Assembly: GCA_030374765.1 (NCBI GenBank) | Contig: JARGXX010000075.1 | Span: 1,178,001-1,242,000, forward strand | DNA length: 64,000 nucleotides | From: Agarophyton chilense | Taxonomy: Eukaryota > Rhodophyta > Florideophyceae > Gracilariales > Gracilariaceae | Direction of reading: 5' to 3' | Shown here: positions 46,701-59,388 of the stretch, piece by piece | Layout of the letters: every line of letters begins with the position of its first letter | Numbering within the stretch: position 1 is the stretch's first letter | Notes under the pieces: model-generated | What the model saw: only the letters and a program-made list of their open reading frames with translations | What the model was told of the DNA's origin: nothing | The model's database searches: none | Made by a program: the position numbers and the translations under genes

Positions 46701-47085
46701 ATGCCAGATGACGTACACCGTTGATGAACTGTAGCATTTTCTCATCATCACGCATCTTGGCAGAGTAGAAGGACCGTCGGGCGTTGATTTTGTTGAGCAG
46801 AGTCTTGCGTTGGAACACATCGCTAATGGCTTTCCACATATCGGGAGCGTTGTCGGCGTCCCGCACATGATCTAAATGCTCATCACTGAGTGTGAGACCA
46901 ATAATATCTCTGGCCTTGGCATCTTTCTTCTTCCAAGTCGACAGCTCATCTTCGTCAGTGGGTCTAACAGAGTCGAGGTGGCCGTCGAGGTCCTTGAGTG
47001 CAAGCAGCAGCTCAATCTTCTGCTTCCATACGTGGAAGTTATCCTCAACCAGCTTTTCGATTTTCACCCCACTGAACGAATCCAT
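43759..47085 (-). pseudogene. unit 5 gag-pol region, broken, no solo LTR
   Basis: A mosaic. The RT and integrase part matches units 1-4, while gag from about 46,270 rightward carries the variants of units 7-8. The solo-LTR target site is intact here (single ATCGC at 46,461-46,465). About two breaks. Confidence 0.85.
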
Positions 47086-48288
47086 GTTGTGCAAAGTGTC
47101 ACAAGAGGCCGAGAGAGATGGCTTGACAGCAGCAGACAAGTGAACAACAACAACAGACAACAACAACAAAGAAAAAACAACAAACAACAAATAATTTTTC
47201 AAGATTGAACAGACAATAGTCTGCGGGCGCACTGGCAGGGCTTCCTATACCCGCGTCCCTAAAGGTCGGACCCCTGGCCCCCAGAGCTCTTCTGGGTAGA
47301 TAACGGTTTTTTGCAGTCTACCTCCTCCCACGTCAAAAGGAGAAGGCGCGTTGCTCCTTACGAGGCTTCCAGAGGATGGTTAATGACCGAAGATATGCCT
47401 TCACCAAGTTGACCCTCTCTGGCCTCTTTCAAGAACTAGCGCGACCTCGAAACCGAAGCTACTTCAACACCAAGATACGCTTCTAACGAGCAATCAATGA
47501 AGATCGCACGCGGCCTGATCCTGAAAAGGAGGTCAGCCTTCGAAACGTCGCCTCCCCGCGTACTGCGGATCAAAAGCTCCTTATGGATGCTGTTCACAAC
47601 AGTCCAAGTGCCCAACCACAAAGGTCGGGCTCACACACAAAGTCAAACAACCAGCCAAATGCAGTGCGCCACGGCACCCCGTCCACAAATGCACCCGCAA
47701 AGTTCAACCAGATCTTTCGACCGTCACTGTTATCCGCCCTAAAAGGACCAGTGGGGAACCCGCTTGACAGTACACCTGCTTTGATTCAAGTCGCCAGGCT
47801 AACGTCCCCGAGTACAAGGAATCACCCAAAGTACCTCGGATCAACCGCCCGTCGCACAGGCAAAGATGCAGACCAAACACACAAACACACACAAACGCTG
47901 AGCCAAGAACTCCACGCCCAGACTTCAACAAACACGGTCCTCAACCTCTCGGATCAGAACCCGCAAACACGACGCGGGGATCCACAAAACAACGAAAGAG
48001 AGGGAGACCAAACGAAACGGATAGCGATCGACAAAAACGGGCAACAACGAGCACCCAAACACAATCACGATAATAACGTCTAACCACTACCACCACAACG
48101 CCCTCATGGGGGAACACAAGACTGAAAGAAAATACAAACACCAACCCACGATACGGTCACACACCCGACGAAACGGCTACTGCGGCGGAAACGAAGAGAA
48201 TAGAACAGCGAAACGGGTGAACGGCGGTGCGGGAGAGCGGCGAGAGACGAACTAGACGGCAGAGGTCAGCGGGGCTGGGCCCATAACC
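47086..48288 (-). other. unit 5 leader with primer site
   Basis: Primer site at 48,275-48,288; antisense open stretch at 47,583-48,083 with a few substitutions relative to unit 1. Confidence 0.7.
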
Positions 48289-48977
48289 TGTTGGAAAGGA
48301 AAATGCTGAAGGAAAGGTTGAGGGAATGAAAAGGAAGTTCGCCAGCTCTGGCTTGGATTTACTTGGAGGCGCTCAAACTTTCACTTATATACTACTTCAA
48401 AACGTCAGCTGTCTAGACTCCAACCCAAAGTAAACCCTAGACTACAAAGCAGGGACACTCAATACTACCAATCATATTCAAGCATGACACTAACCCTAGT
48501 CAATGTTCATTGCAGCGCCCAACAAGGCAATATAACAGTGCACAGCCCATAACTACACTGACGTGTGCAAAAATTCAATATGCCAGCACACACTACTTGC
48601 AATCCGCCTCCATACACATTCACGTTCCAGCACAGTACACCAAGTCTCCTGTAATACACATGTCACGTCTCTTCTCCAAGTACATTCGTTACACCTTGTG
48701 AGATGTGTTCATAGTACACCAGCTGGACATGTTGAACAGCGTGCACAATAGTACAAGTAGACCACGTACACACGTGTCCCACAGACAAACCCAATAGTGC
48801 CATACCACTTGTACACACCACATTGCATGTGCATATTTGCAGTAGCCAATCACAGCCCGAGTTCACGTTGAGATCCGACTGACACGCATATGCGCTTTTC
48901 CAGAGGCACCCTCCAAAACAGCCCATGCTCCCCTGCACTTTTGGTTTTCAGTGACAGCACAGAGTCAACAGCCAACA
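48289..48977 (-). repeat. LTR 6
   Basis: Shared by units 5 and 6. Confidence 0.9.
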
Positions 48978-51900
48978 CTGAGTACATCCTGAATGGCAGA
49001 CAGGTCCATGCCAACTTCCATTGGAGTGTCAATTGGTTTGAACTGGTGCATGCCAAAACGTTCCAAGACCTTTTGTGTGTACGCAGACTGAGTCAGATAC
49101 AACTCTCGCTTAACTCTGTCACAGTGGATCTCGAATCCGAGTACCATGCGAGCTTGATAGAGGTCTTTCATGTGGAACCGAGACGACAGCTCTGCCTTTA
49201 CACGATCCATTGTCTTCATGCTCGGACTTGCAATAAGCAAGTCATCAACGTATAGAGCGATTAGAAGAACAAATCCCAGTATCTTTCCGCTGTACACACA
49301 CTCATCTGCGTCATTTGGCGTCAACTGCATCTCCTCAACAAGGAACGAGTATATCTTTGCATGCCACTGTCTGGATGCCTGTCGAAGCCCATAGATGGCT
49401 TTCTTCAAACGACACACCAGATCCTCGTTACCTTGCTGCACAAAACCCGTTGGCTGCTCCATGTACACTGTCTCCTCAAGGTCACCGTTCAGAAAAGCTG
49501 TTTTCACATCCATCTGGTGCAAATGAAAGTCTCGTACAGCAGTCACTGACAGAATCATCCTGATCGAGGTAAACTTAACAACAGGTGCATATGTTTCAGA
49601 AAAGTCAACACCCTCGATCTGCAGGAATCCTCTAGCAACCATACGAGCCTTGTACCTGATAGTTGGTTCACCAGATGGTGCTGCTTCATACTTCTGCACA
49701 AACACCCACTTGGACGAAATCACGTTGCTGTCTGCTGGCCTTGGCACTAAGTCCCATGTGTCATGCTCAATTAGTGACTGGTACTCACTCTTCATTGCCT
49801 TCTTCCATGCTTCGGAATCAGGACGTGACACAGCATCATCATATGACGACGGGGTGTCATCACTGGCAGTGAGTAGAGCAGTTGCACGCCACCATGAGCT
49901 CGGCTTCCTACGTTCACGCGTGGACCTACGAACAGGTTGTGTCTCATGCACTACAGGCTCAACTGGTGTATCAGCTGCGGAATCATCAACAGTGCTGTCA
50001 GAAGCATCATCAGAGTCAGTCAAAGGCGCAGAAGGGTCATCATCACTGGGTCCACTAGATGTGTCAGATGTAGAGGTATCATGTGGACTAGACATATTAC
50101 TAAAGTCAATGTCTGCGTAGTCTTCTTCCTCATAGCGAAACTGGTTGTCTGAGCCCGAAAACTCATCAAACCGTACATCTCTTGATACAATCACCTTTTT
50201 CTTTTCAGAGTCCCACAACTTGTATCCGTGAGACCCTGGGGTGTACCCAATAAAGATAGCTTCCACACCACGCTTTTCTAGCTTCTTCAGCTTATGATCC
50301 ACAACCTTGTACCAGCATCGGCTCCCAAACACACGCAAGTTGCTCACATCAGGCTTCTGACCATGCCACAGGTCATATGGTGTCACACTACTTGGAAGAG
50401 CTTTGCAAGTCACACGGTTGCGCACATACACTGCAACATTCAGTGCCTCAGCCCAAAAGTGCTTTGGCTATTTCCTGTGACATAACATCGATCTGACCAA
50501 GTCCATGAGTGTGCGGTTGAACCGTTCGGCAAGTCCATTCTGCTGAGGATTGTAAGGCACAGTTCGCTGATGCTCAATACCGTGACGTTCAAGTTCTTTG
50601 GTAAAACGATGTGACAGATATTCACCACCGTTGTCAGTGCGCAATGCTTTGAGCACACTCTCACGTGCGGTGATGGTTTTCACTTGTCTGCCAGTTTGGT
50701 TTTGAACAAACTTGAGCCACCTTAGGAACATCTGGAACACCTCATCCTTAGTTTTGAGCATGTAGAAGAAGCAGAAACGACTGTGATCATCGATGAATGT
50801 GACGAAGTAGTGCGAGCCACCCAAGAATTTCACACTTACTGGACCTGACACATCGGAGTAAACAAGTTCCAGTACGTGTTTTGCTCGTTCCCCCCCTTGC
50901 TTGGGAGTCGGAGCACGGGTTGCTTTTCCTACTACACATGAGCCACACACATCTGAATCCTGCGCAACGTCTACATTGAGCCCTGACACAACCTTGTTTC
51001 GAGCCATATGCTTGATACCATCCACATTCACATGAGCCATTCGAGCATGCCATAGTGACAAGTCCGACACAAGTGCGCTGTTTACATCTGAACAGTGGTG
51101 TGCAGCAGTGCAAAGGTAGTATAGGCCTTTGACGCGGCGCCCCAAGGCAACCACTTTTGACCCCTTGTATACACATACCTTCTCTTTTTCAAACACTACT
51201 TTGCACCCCAGATCACAAATCGCCGATACAGAAAGCAAATGGTACCTTAAATTCGGTACATGAACAACTTGCTTCAGCTGGCACTTTCGTTTGGACCCTT
51301 CCACAATCAGATCAAGCTCCACACTACCGTGACCAACAGACTCTAGTTTGGAATCATTACCGATGCTAACGCCAGAAGACACCTTACTATCATATGTTTG
51401 GAACATGGATTCGTCAAAAGTCATGTGGGCAGTAGCACCAGAGTCAACAATCCAGTCACTGTTCGTGGCTTTATCAGAGCCAGTAGCAATGAGACATACA
51501 AAGTCAGAGTCGTTGCCACCCGTACCTCGCTCATCGCTGAGCTCAGTATTGACAGTTGGGTGAGCAGCATCGACCTGATTCATGTTAGCCCCATCACGTT
51601 GCTTCTTGAAACAGTTCCTCTGGATATGACCCTTCTTATGACAATAATGACACTCGATGTTCTTCCATCGCGACTGCCTGCCAACCAAAGCTGCCTCACT
51701 TCCACCAGGATCCTCCTCGGCACGATCGTTCATTCGCTGCTCTTCTTGCAGCAGACGACGCTTCACAAACTCTAGAGTGAGTTGACGATCGCCAATCGTG
51801 GTATCAATTGCCACGATGAGGTGCTCGAATCTTTCCGGAAGTCCGCATAGGATGGCCATAGCGATGTCCTCCTCCTCAACAACAACGTCCATACACTTCA

Positions 51901-52291
51901 GGTCCGATGCCAGATGACGTACACCGTTGATGAACTGTAGCATTTTCTCATCATCACGCATCTTGGCAGAGTAGAAGGACCGTCGGGCGTTGATTTTGTT
52001 GAGCAGAGTCTTGCGTTGGAACACATCGCAAATGGCTTTCCACATATCGGCAGCGTTGTCGGCGTCCCGCACATGATCTAAATGCTCATCACTGAGTGTG
52101 AGACCAATAATATCTCTGGCCTTGGCATCTTTCTTCTTCCAAGTCGACAGCTCATCTTCGTCAGTGGGTCTAACAGAGTCGAGGTGGCCGTCGAGGTCCT
52201 TGAGTGCAAGCAGCAGCTCAATCTTCTGCTTCCATACGTGGAAGTTATCCTCAACCAGCTTTTCGATTTTCACCCCACTGAACGAATCCAT
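48965..52291 (-). pseudogene. unit 6 gag-pol region, broken, no solo LTR
   Basis: About one break. The RT side has variants of units 7-8, while the gag N-terminal part carries variants typical of units 1-4, the reverse of unit 5. Empty solo-LTR site at 51,667-51,671. Confidence 0.85.
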
Positions 52292-53494
52292 GTTGTGCAA
52301 AGTGTCACAAGAGGCCGAGAGAGATAGCTTGGCAGCAGCAGACAAGTGAACAACAACAACAGACAACAACAACAAAGAAAAAACAACAAACAACAAATAA
52401 TTTTTCAAGATTGAACAGACAATAGTCTGCGGGCGCACTGGCAGGGCTTCCTATACCCGCATCCCTAAAGGTCGGACCCCTGGCCCCCAGAGCTCTTCTG
52501 GGTAGATAACGGTTTTTTGCAGTCTACCTCCTCCCACGTCAAAAGGAGAAGGCGTGTTGCTCCTTACGAGGCTTCCAGAGGATGGTTGATGACCGAAGAT
52601 ATGCCTTCACCAAGTTGACCCTCTCTGGCCTCTTTCGAGAACTAGCGCGACCTCGAAACCGAAGCTACTTCAACACCAAGATACGCTTCTAACGAGCAAT
52701 CAATGAAGATCGCACGCGGCCTGATCCTGAAAAGGAGGTCAGCCTTCGAAACGTCGCCTCCCCGCGTACTGCGGATCAAAAGCTCCTTATGGATGCTGTT
52801 CACAACAGTCCAAGTGCCCAACCACAAAGGTCGGACTCACACACAAAGTCAAACAACCAGCCAAATGCAGTGCGCCACGGCACCCCGTCCACAAATGCAC
52901 CCGCAAAGTTCAACCAGATCTTTCGACCGTCACTGTTATCCGCCCTAAAAGGACCAGTGGGGAACCCGCTTGACAGTACACCTGCTTTGATTCAAGTCGC
53001 CAGGCTAACGTCCCCGAGTACAAGGAATCACCCAAAGTACCTCGGATCAACCGCCCGTCGCACAGGCAAAGATGCAGACCAAACACACAAACACACACAA
53101 ACGCTGAGCCAAGAACTCCAGGCCCAGACTTCAACAAACACGGTCCTCAACCTCTCGGATCAGAACCCGCAAACACGACGCGGGGATCCACAAAACAACG
53201 AAAGAGAGGGAGACCAAACGAAACGGATAGCGATCGACAAAAACGGGCAACAACGAGCACCCAAACACAATCACGATAATAACGTCTAACCACTACCACC
53301 ACAACGCCCTCATGGGGGAACACAAGACTGAAAGAAAATACAAACACCAACCCACGATACGGTCACACACCCGACGAAACGGCTACTGCGGCGGAAACGA
53401 AGAGAATAGAACAGCGAAACGGGTGAACGGCGGTGCGGGAGAGCGGCGAGAGACGAACTAGACGGCAGAGGTCAGCGGGGCTGGGCCCATAACC
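52292..53494 (-). other. unit 6 leader with primer site
   Basis: Primer site at 53,481-53,494; antisense open stretch at 52,789-53,289. Confidence 0.7.
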
Positions 53495-54183
53495 TGTTGG
53501 AAAGGAAAATGCTGAAGGAAAGGTTGAGGGAATGAAATGGAAGTTCGCCAGCTCTGGCTTGGATTTACTTGGAGGCGCTCAAACTTTCACTTATATACTA
53601 CTTCAAAACGTCAGCTGTCTAGACTCCAACCCAAAGTAAACCCTAGACTACAAAGCAGGGACACTCAATACTACCAATCATATTCAAGCATGACACTAAC
53701 CCTAGTCAATGTTCATTGCAGCGCCCAACAAGGCAATATAACAGTGCACAGCCCATAACTACACTGACGTGTGCAAAAATTCAATATGCCAGCACACACT
53801 ACTTGCAATCCGCCTCCATACACATTCACGTTCCAGCACAGTACACCAAGTCTCCTGTAATACACATGTCACGTCTCTTCTCCAAGTACATTCGTTACAC
53901 CTTGTGAGATGTGTTCATAGTACACCAGCTGGACATGTTGAACAGCGTGCACAATAGTACAAGTAGACCACGTACACACGTGTCCCACAGACAAACCCAA
54001 TAGTGCCATACCACTTGTACACACCACATTGCATGTGCATATTTGCAGTAGCCAATCACAGCCCGAGTTCACGTTGAGATCCGACTGACACGCATATGCG
54101 CTTTTCCAGAGGCACCCTCCAAAACAGCCCATGCTCCCCTGCACTTTTGGTTTTCAGTGACAGCACAGAGTCAACAGCCAACA
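53495..54183 (-). repeat. LTR 7
   Basis: Shared by units 6 and 7. With LTR 8 it shares a variant near 53,538 that is absent from LTRs 2-6. Confidence 0.9.
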
Positions 54184-57100
54184 CTGAGTACATCCTGAAT
54201 GGCAGACAGGTCCATGCCAACTTCCATTGGAGTGTCAATTGGTTTGAACTGGTGCATGCCAAAACGTTCCAAGACCTTTTGTGTGTACGCAGACTGAGTC
54301 AGATACAACTCTCGCTTAACTCTGTCACAGTGGATCTCGAATCCGAGTACCATGCGAGCTTGATAGAGGTCTTTCATGTGGAACCGAGACGACAGCTCTG
54401 CCTTTACACGATCCATTGTCTTCATGCTCGGACTTGCAATAAGCAAGTCATCAACGTATAGAGCGATTAGAAGAACAAATCCCAGTATCTTTCCGCTGTA
54501 CACACACTCATCTGCGTCATTTGGCGTCAACTGCATCTCCTCAACAAGGAACGAGTATATCTTTGCATGCCACTGTCTGGATGCCTGTCGAAGCCCATAG
54601 ATGGCTTTCTTCAAACGACACACCAGATCCTCGTTACCTTGCTGCACAAAACCCGTTGGCTGCTCCATGTACACTGTCTCCTCAAGGTCACCGTTCAGAA
54701 AAGCTGTTTTCACATCCATCTGGTGCAAATGAAAGTCTCGTACAGCAGTCACTGACAGAATCATCCTGATCGAGGTAAACTTAACAACAGGTGCATATGT
54801 TTCAGAAAAGTCAACACCCTCGATCTGCAGGAATCCTCTAGCAACCATACGAGCCTTGTACCTGATAGTTGGTTCACCAGATGGTGCTGCTTCATACTTC
54901 TGCACATACACCCACTTGGACGAAATCACGTTGCTGTCTGCTGGCCTTGGCACTAAGTCCCATGTGTCATGCTCAATTAGTGACTGGTACTCACTCTTCA
55001 TTGCCTTCTTCCATGCTTCGGAATCAGGACGTGACACAGCATCATCAAATGACGACGGGGTGTCATCACTGGCAGTGAGTAGAGCAGTTGCACGCCACCA
55101 TGAGCTCGGCTTCCTACGTTCACGCGTGGACCTACGAACAGGTTGTGTCTCATGCACTACAGGCTCAACTGGTGTATCAGCTGCGGAATCATCAACAGTG
55201 CTGTCAGAAGCATCATCAGAGTCAGTCAAAGGCGCAGAAGGGTCATCATCACTGGGTCCACTAGATGTGTCAGATGTAGAGGTATCATGTGGACTAGACA
55301 TATTACTAAAGTCAATGTCTGCGTAGTCTTCTTCCTCATAGCGAAACTGGTTGTCTGAGCCCGAAAACTCATCAAACCGTACATCTCTTGATACAATCAC
55401 CTTTTTCTTTTCAGAGTCCCACAACTTGTATCCGTGAGACCCTGGGGTGTACCCAATAAAGATAGCTTCCACACCACGCTTTTCTAGCTTCTTCAGCTTA
55501 TGATCCACAACCTTGTACCAGCATCGGCTCCCAAACACACGCAAGTTGCTCACATCAGGCTTCTGACCATGCCACAGGTCATATGGTGTCACACTACTTG
55601 GAAGAGCTTTGCAAGTCACACGGTTGCGCACATACACTGCAACATTCAGTGCCTCAGCCCAAAAGTGCTTTGGCAATTTATTGTGACATAACATCGATCT
55701 GACCAAGTCCATGAGTGTGCGGTTGAACCGTTCGGCAAGTTCATTCTGCTGAGGATTGTAAGGCACAGTTCGCTGATGCTCAATACCGTGACGTTCAAGT
55801 TCTTTGGTAAAACGATGTGACAGATATTCACCACCGTTGTCAGTGCGCAATGCTTTGAGCACACTCTCACGTGCGGTGATGGTTTTCACTTGTCTGCCAG
55901 TTTGGTTTTGAACAAACTTGAGCCACCTTAGGAACATCTGGAACACCTCATCCTTAGTTTTGAGCATGCAGAAGAAGCAGAAACGACTGTGATCATCGAT
56001 GAATGTGACGAAGTAGTGCGAGCCTCCCAAGGATTTGACACTTACTGGACCTGACACATCGGAGTGAACAAATTCCAGTACAAGTTTTTTCGTTCCCCCC
56101 CTTGCTTGGGAGTCGGAGCACGGGTTGCTTTTCCTACTACACATGAGCCACACACATCTGAATCCTGCGCAGCGTCTACATTGAGCCCTGACACAACCTT
56201 GTTTCGAGCCATATGCTTGATACCATCCACATTCACATGAGCCATTCGAGCATGCCATAGTGACAAGTCCGACACAAGTGCGCTGTTTACATCTGAACAC
56301 TGGTGTGCAGCAGTGCAAAGGTAGTATAGGGCTTTGACGCGGCGCCCCAAGGCAACCACTTTTGACCCCTTGTATACACATACCTTCTCTTTTTCAAACA
56401 CTACTTTGCACCCCAGATCACAAATCGCCGATACAGAAAGCAAATGGTACCTTAAATTCGGTACATGAACAACTTGCTTCAGCTGGCACTTTCGTTTGGA
56501 CCCTTCCACAATCAGATCAAGCTCCACACTACCGTGACCAACAGACTCTAGTTTGGAATCATTACCGATGCTAACGCCAGAAGACACCTTACTATCATAT
56601 GTTTGGAACATGGATTCGTCAAAAGTCATGTGGGCAGTAGCACCAGAGTCAACAATCCAGTCACTGTTCGTGGCTTTATCAGAGCCAGTAGCAATGAGAC
56701 ATACAAAGTCAGAGTCGTTGCCACCCGTACCTCGCTCATCGCTGAGCTCAGTATTGACAGTTGGGTGAGCAGCATCGACCTGATTCATGTTAGCCCCATC
56801 ACGTTGCTTCTTGAAACAGTTCCTCTGGATATGACCCTTCTTATGACAATAATGACACTCGATGTTCTTCCATCGCGACTGCCTGCCAACCAAAGCTGCC
56901 TCACTTCCACCAGGATCCTCCTCGGCACGATCGTTCATTCGCTGCTCTTCTTGCAGCAGACGACGCTTCACAAACTCTAGAGTGAGTTGACGATCGCCAA
57001 TCGTGGTATCAATTGCCACGATGAGGTGCTCGAATCTTTCCGGAAGTCCGCATAGGATGGCCATAGCGATGTCCTCCTCCTCAACAACAACGTCCATACA

Positions 57101-57496
57101 CTTCAGGTCCGATGCCAGATGACGTACACCGTTGATGAACTGTAGCATTTTCTCATCATCACGCATCTTGGCAGAGTAGAAGGACCGTCGGGCGTTGATT
57201 TTGTTGAGCAGAGTCTTGCGTTGGAACACATCGCTAATGGCTTTCCACATATCGGGAGCGTTGTCGGCGTCCCGCACATGATCTAAATGCTCATCACTGA
57301 GTGTGAGACCAATAATATCTCTGGCCTTGGCATCTTTCTTCTTCCAAGTCGACAGCTCATCTTCGTCAGTGGGTCTAACAGAGTCGAGGTGGCCGTCGAG
57401 GTCCTTGAGTGCAAGCAGCAGCTCAATCTTCTGCTTCCATACGTGGAAGTTATCCTCAACCAGCTTTTCGATTTTCACCCCACTGAACGAATCCAT
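54171..57496 (-). pseudogene. unit 7 gag-pol region, nearly whole reading frame, no solo LTR
   Basis: Almost the same as unit 8, with about one break. Empty solo-LTR site at 56,872-56,876. Confidence 0.85.
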
Positions 57497-58699
57497 GTTG
57501 TGCAAAGTGTCACAAGAGGCCGAGAGAGATGGCTTGACAGCAACAGACAAGTGAACAACAACAACAGACAACAACAACAAAGAAAAAACAACAAACAACA
57601 AATAATTCTTCAAGACTGAACAGACAATAGTCTCCGGGCGCACTGGCAGGGCTTCCTATACCCGCGTCCCTAAAGGTCGGACCCCTGGCCCCCAGAGCTC
57701 TTCTGGGTAGATAACGGTTTTTTGCAGTCTACCTCCTCCCACGTCAAAAGGAGAAGGCGTGTTGCTCCTTACGAGGCTTCCAGAGGATGGTTAATGACCG
57801 AAGATATGCCTTCACCAAGTTGACCCTCTCTGGCCTCTTTCAAGAACTAGCGCGACCTCGAAACCGAAGCTACTTCAACACCAAGATACGCTTCTAACGA
57901 GCAATCAATGAAGATCGCACGCGGCCTGATCCTGGAAAGGAGGTCAGCCTTCGAAACGTCGCCTCCCCGCGTACTGCGGATCAAAAGCTCCTTATGGATG
58001 CTGTTCACAACAGTCCAAGTGCCCAACCACAAAGGTCGGACTCACACACAAAGTCAAGCAACCAGCCAAATGCAGTGCGCCACGGCACCCCGTCCACAAA
58101 TGCACCCGCAAAGTTCAACCAGATCTTTCGACCGTCACTGTTATCCGCCCTAAAAGGACCAGTGGGGAACCCGCTTGACAGTACACCTGCTTTAGTTCAA
58201 GCCGCCAGGCTAACGTCCCCGAGTACAAGGAATCACCCAAAGTACCTCGGATCAACCGCTCGTCGCACAGGCAAAGATGCAGACCAAACACACAAACACA
58301 CACAAACGCTGAGCCAAGAACTCCAGGCCCAGACTTCAACAAACACGGTCCTCAACCTCTCGGATCAGAACCCGCAAACAAGACGCGGGGATCCACAAAA
58401 CAACGAAAGAGAGGGAGACCAAACGAAACGGATAGCGATCGACAAACACGGGCAACAACGAGCACCCAAACACAATCACGATAATAACGTCTAACCACTA
58501 CCACCACAACGCCCTCATGGGGGAACACAAGACTGAAAGAAAATACAAACACCAACCCACGATACGGTCACACACCCGACGAAACGGCTACTGCGGCGGA
58601 AACGAAGAGAATAGAACAGCGAAACGGGTGAACGGCGGTGCGGGAGAGCGGCGAGAGACGAACTAGACGGCAGAGGTCAGCGGGGCTGGGCCCATAACC
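57497..58699 (-). other. unit 7 leader with primer site
   Basis: Primer site at 58,686-58,699; antisense open stretch at 57,994-58,494. Confidence 0.7.
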
Positions 58700-59388
58700 T
58701 GTTGGAAAGGAAAATGCTGAAGGAAAGGTTGAGGGAATGAAATGGAAGTTCGCCAGCTCTGGCTTGGATTTACTTGGAGGCGCTCAAACTTTCACTTATA
58801 TACTACTTCAAAACGTCAGCTGTCTAGACTCCAACCCAAAGTAAACCCTAGACTACAAAGCAGGGACACTCAATACTACTAATCATATTCAAGCATGACA
58901 CTAACCCTAGTCAATGTTCATTGCAGCGCCCAACAAGGCAATATAACAGTGCACAGCCCATAACTACACTGACGTGTGCAAAAATTCAATATGCCAGCAC
59001 ACACTACTTGCAATCCGCCTCCATACACATTCACGTTCCAGCACAGTACACCAAGTCTCCTGTAATACACATGTCACGTCTCTTCTCCAAGTACATTCGT
59101 TACACCTTGTGAGATGTGTTCATAGTACACCAGCTGGACATGTTGAACAGCGTGCACAATAGTACAAGTAGACCACGTACACACGTGTCCCACAGACAAA
59201 CCCAATAGTGCCATACCACTTGTACACACCACATTGCATGTGCATATTTGCAGTAGCCAATCACAGCCCGAGTTCACGTTGAGATCCGACTGACACGCAT
59301 ATGCGCTTTTCCAGAGGCACCCTCCAAAACAGCCCATGCTCCCCTGCACTTTTGGTTTTCAGTGACAGCACAGAGTCAACAGCCAACA
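58700..59388 (-). repeat. LTR 8 (reference LTR)
   Basis: On plus it starts TGTTGGAAAGG and ends TCAACAGCCAACA, 689 bp with 6-bp inverted ends. The limits are fixed independently by the solo LTR with its target duplication. TATA box at 58,796-58,802. Confidence 0.95.

Noticed and set aside
59320-59350. A shorter LTR starting at TGGGCTGTTTTGG, with the purine-rich GTGCAGGGGAGCA before it as polypurine tract
   Set aside because: The solo LTR with its ATCGC duplication shows that the LTR extends further to TGTTGGCTGTTGA, so the purine run is inside the LTR.
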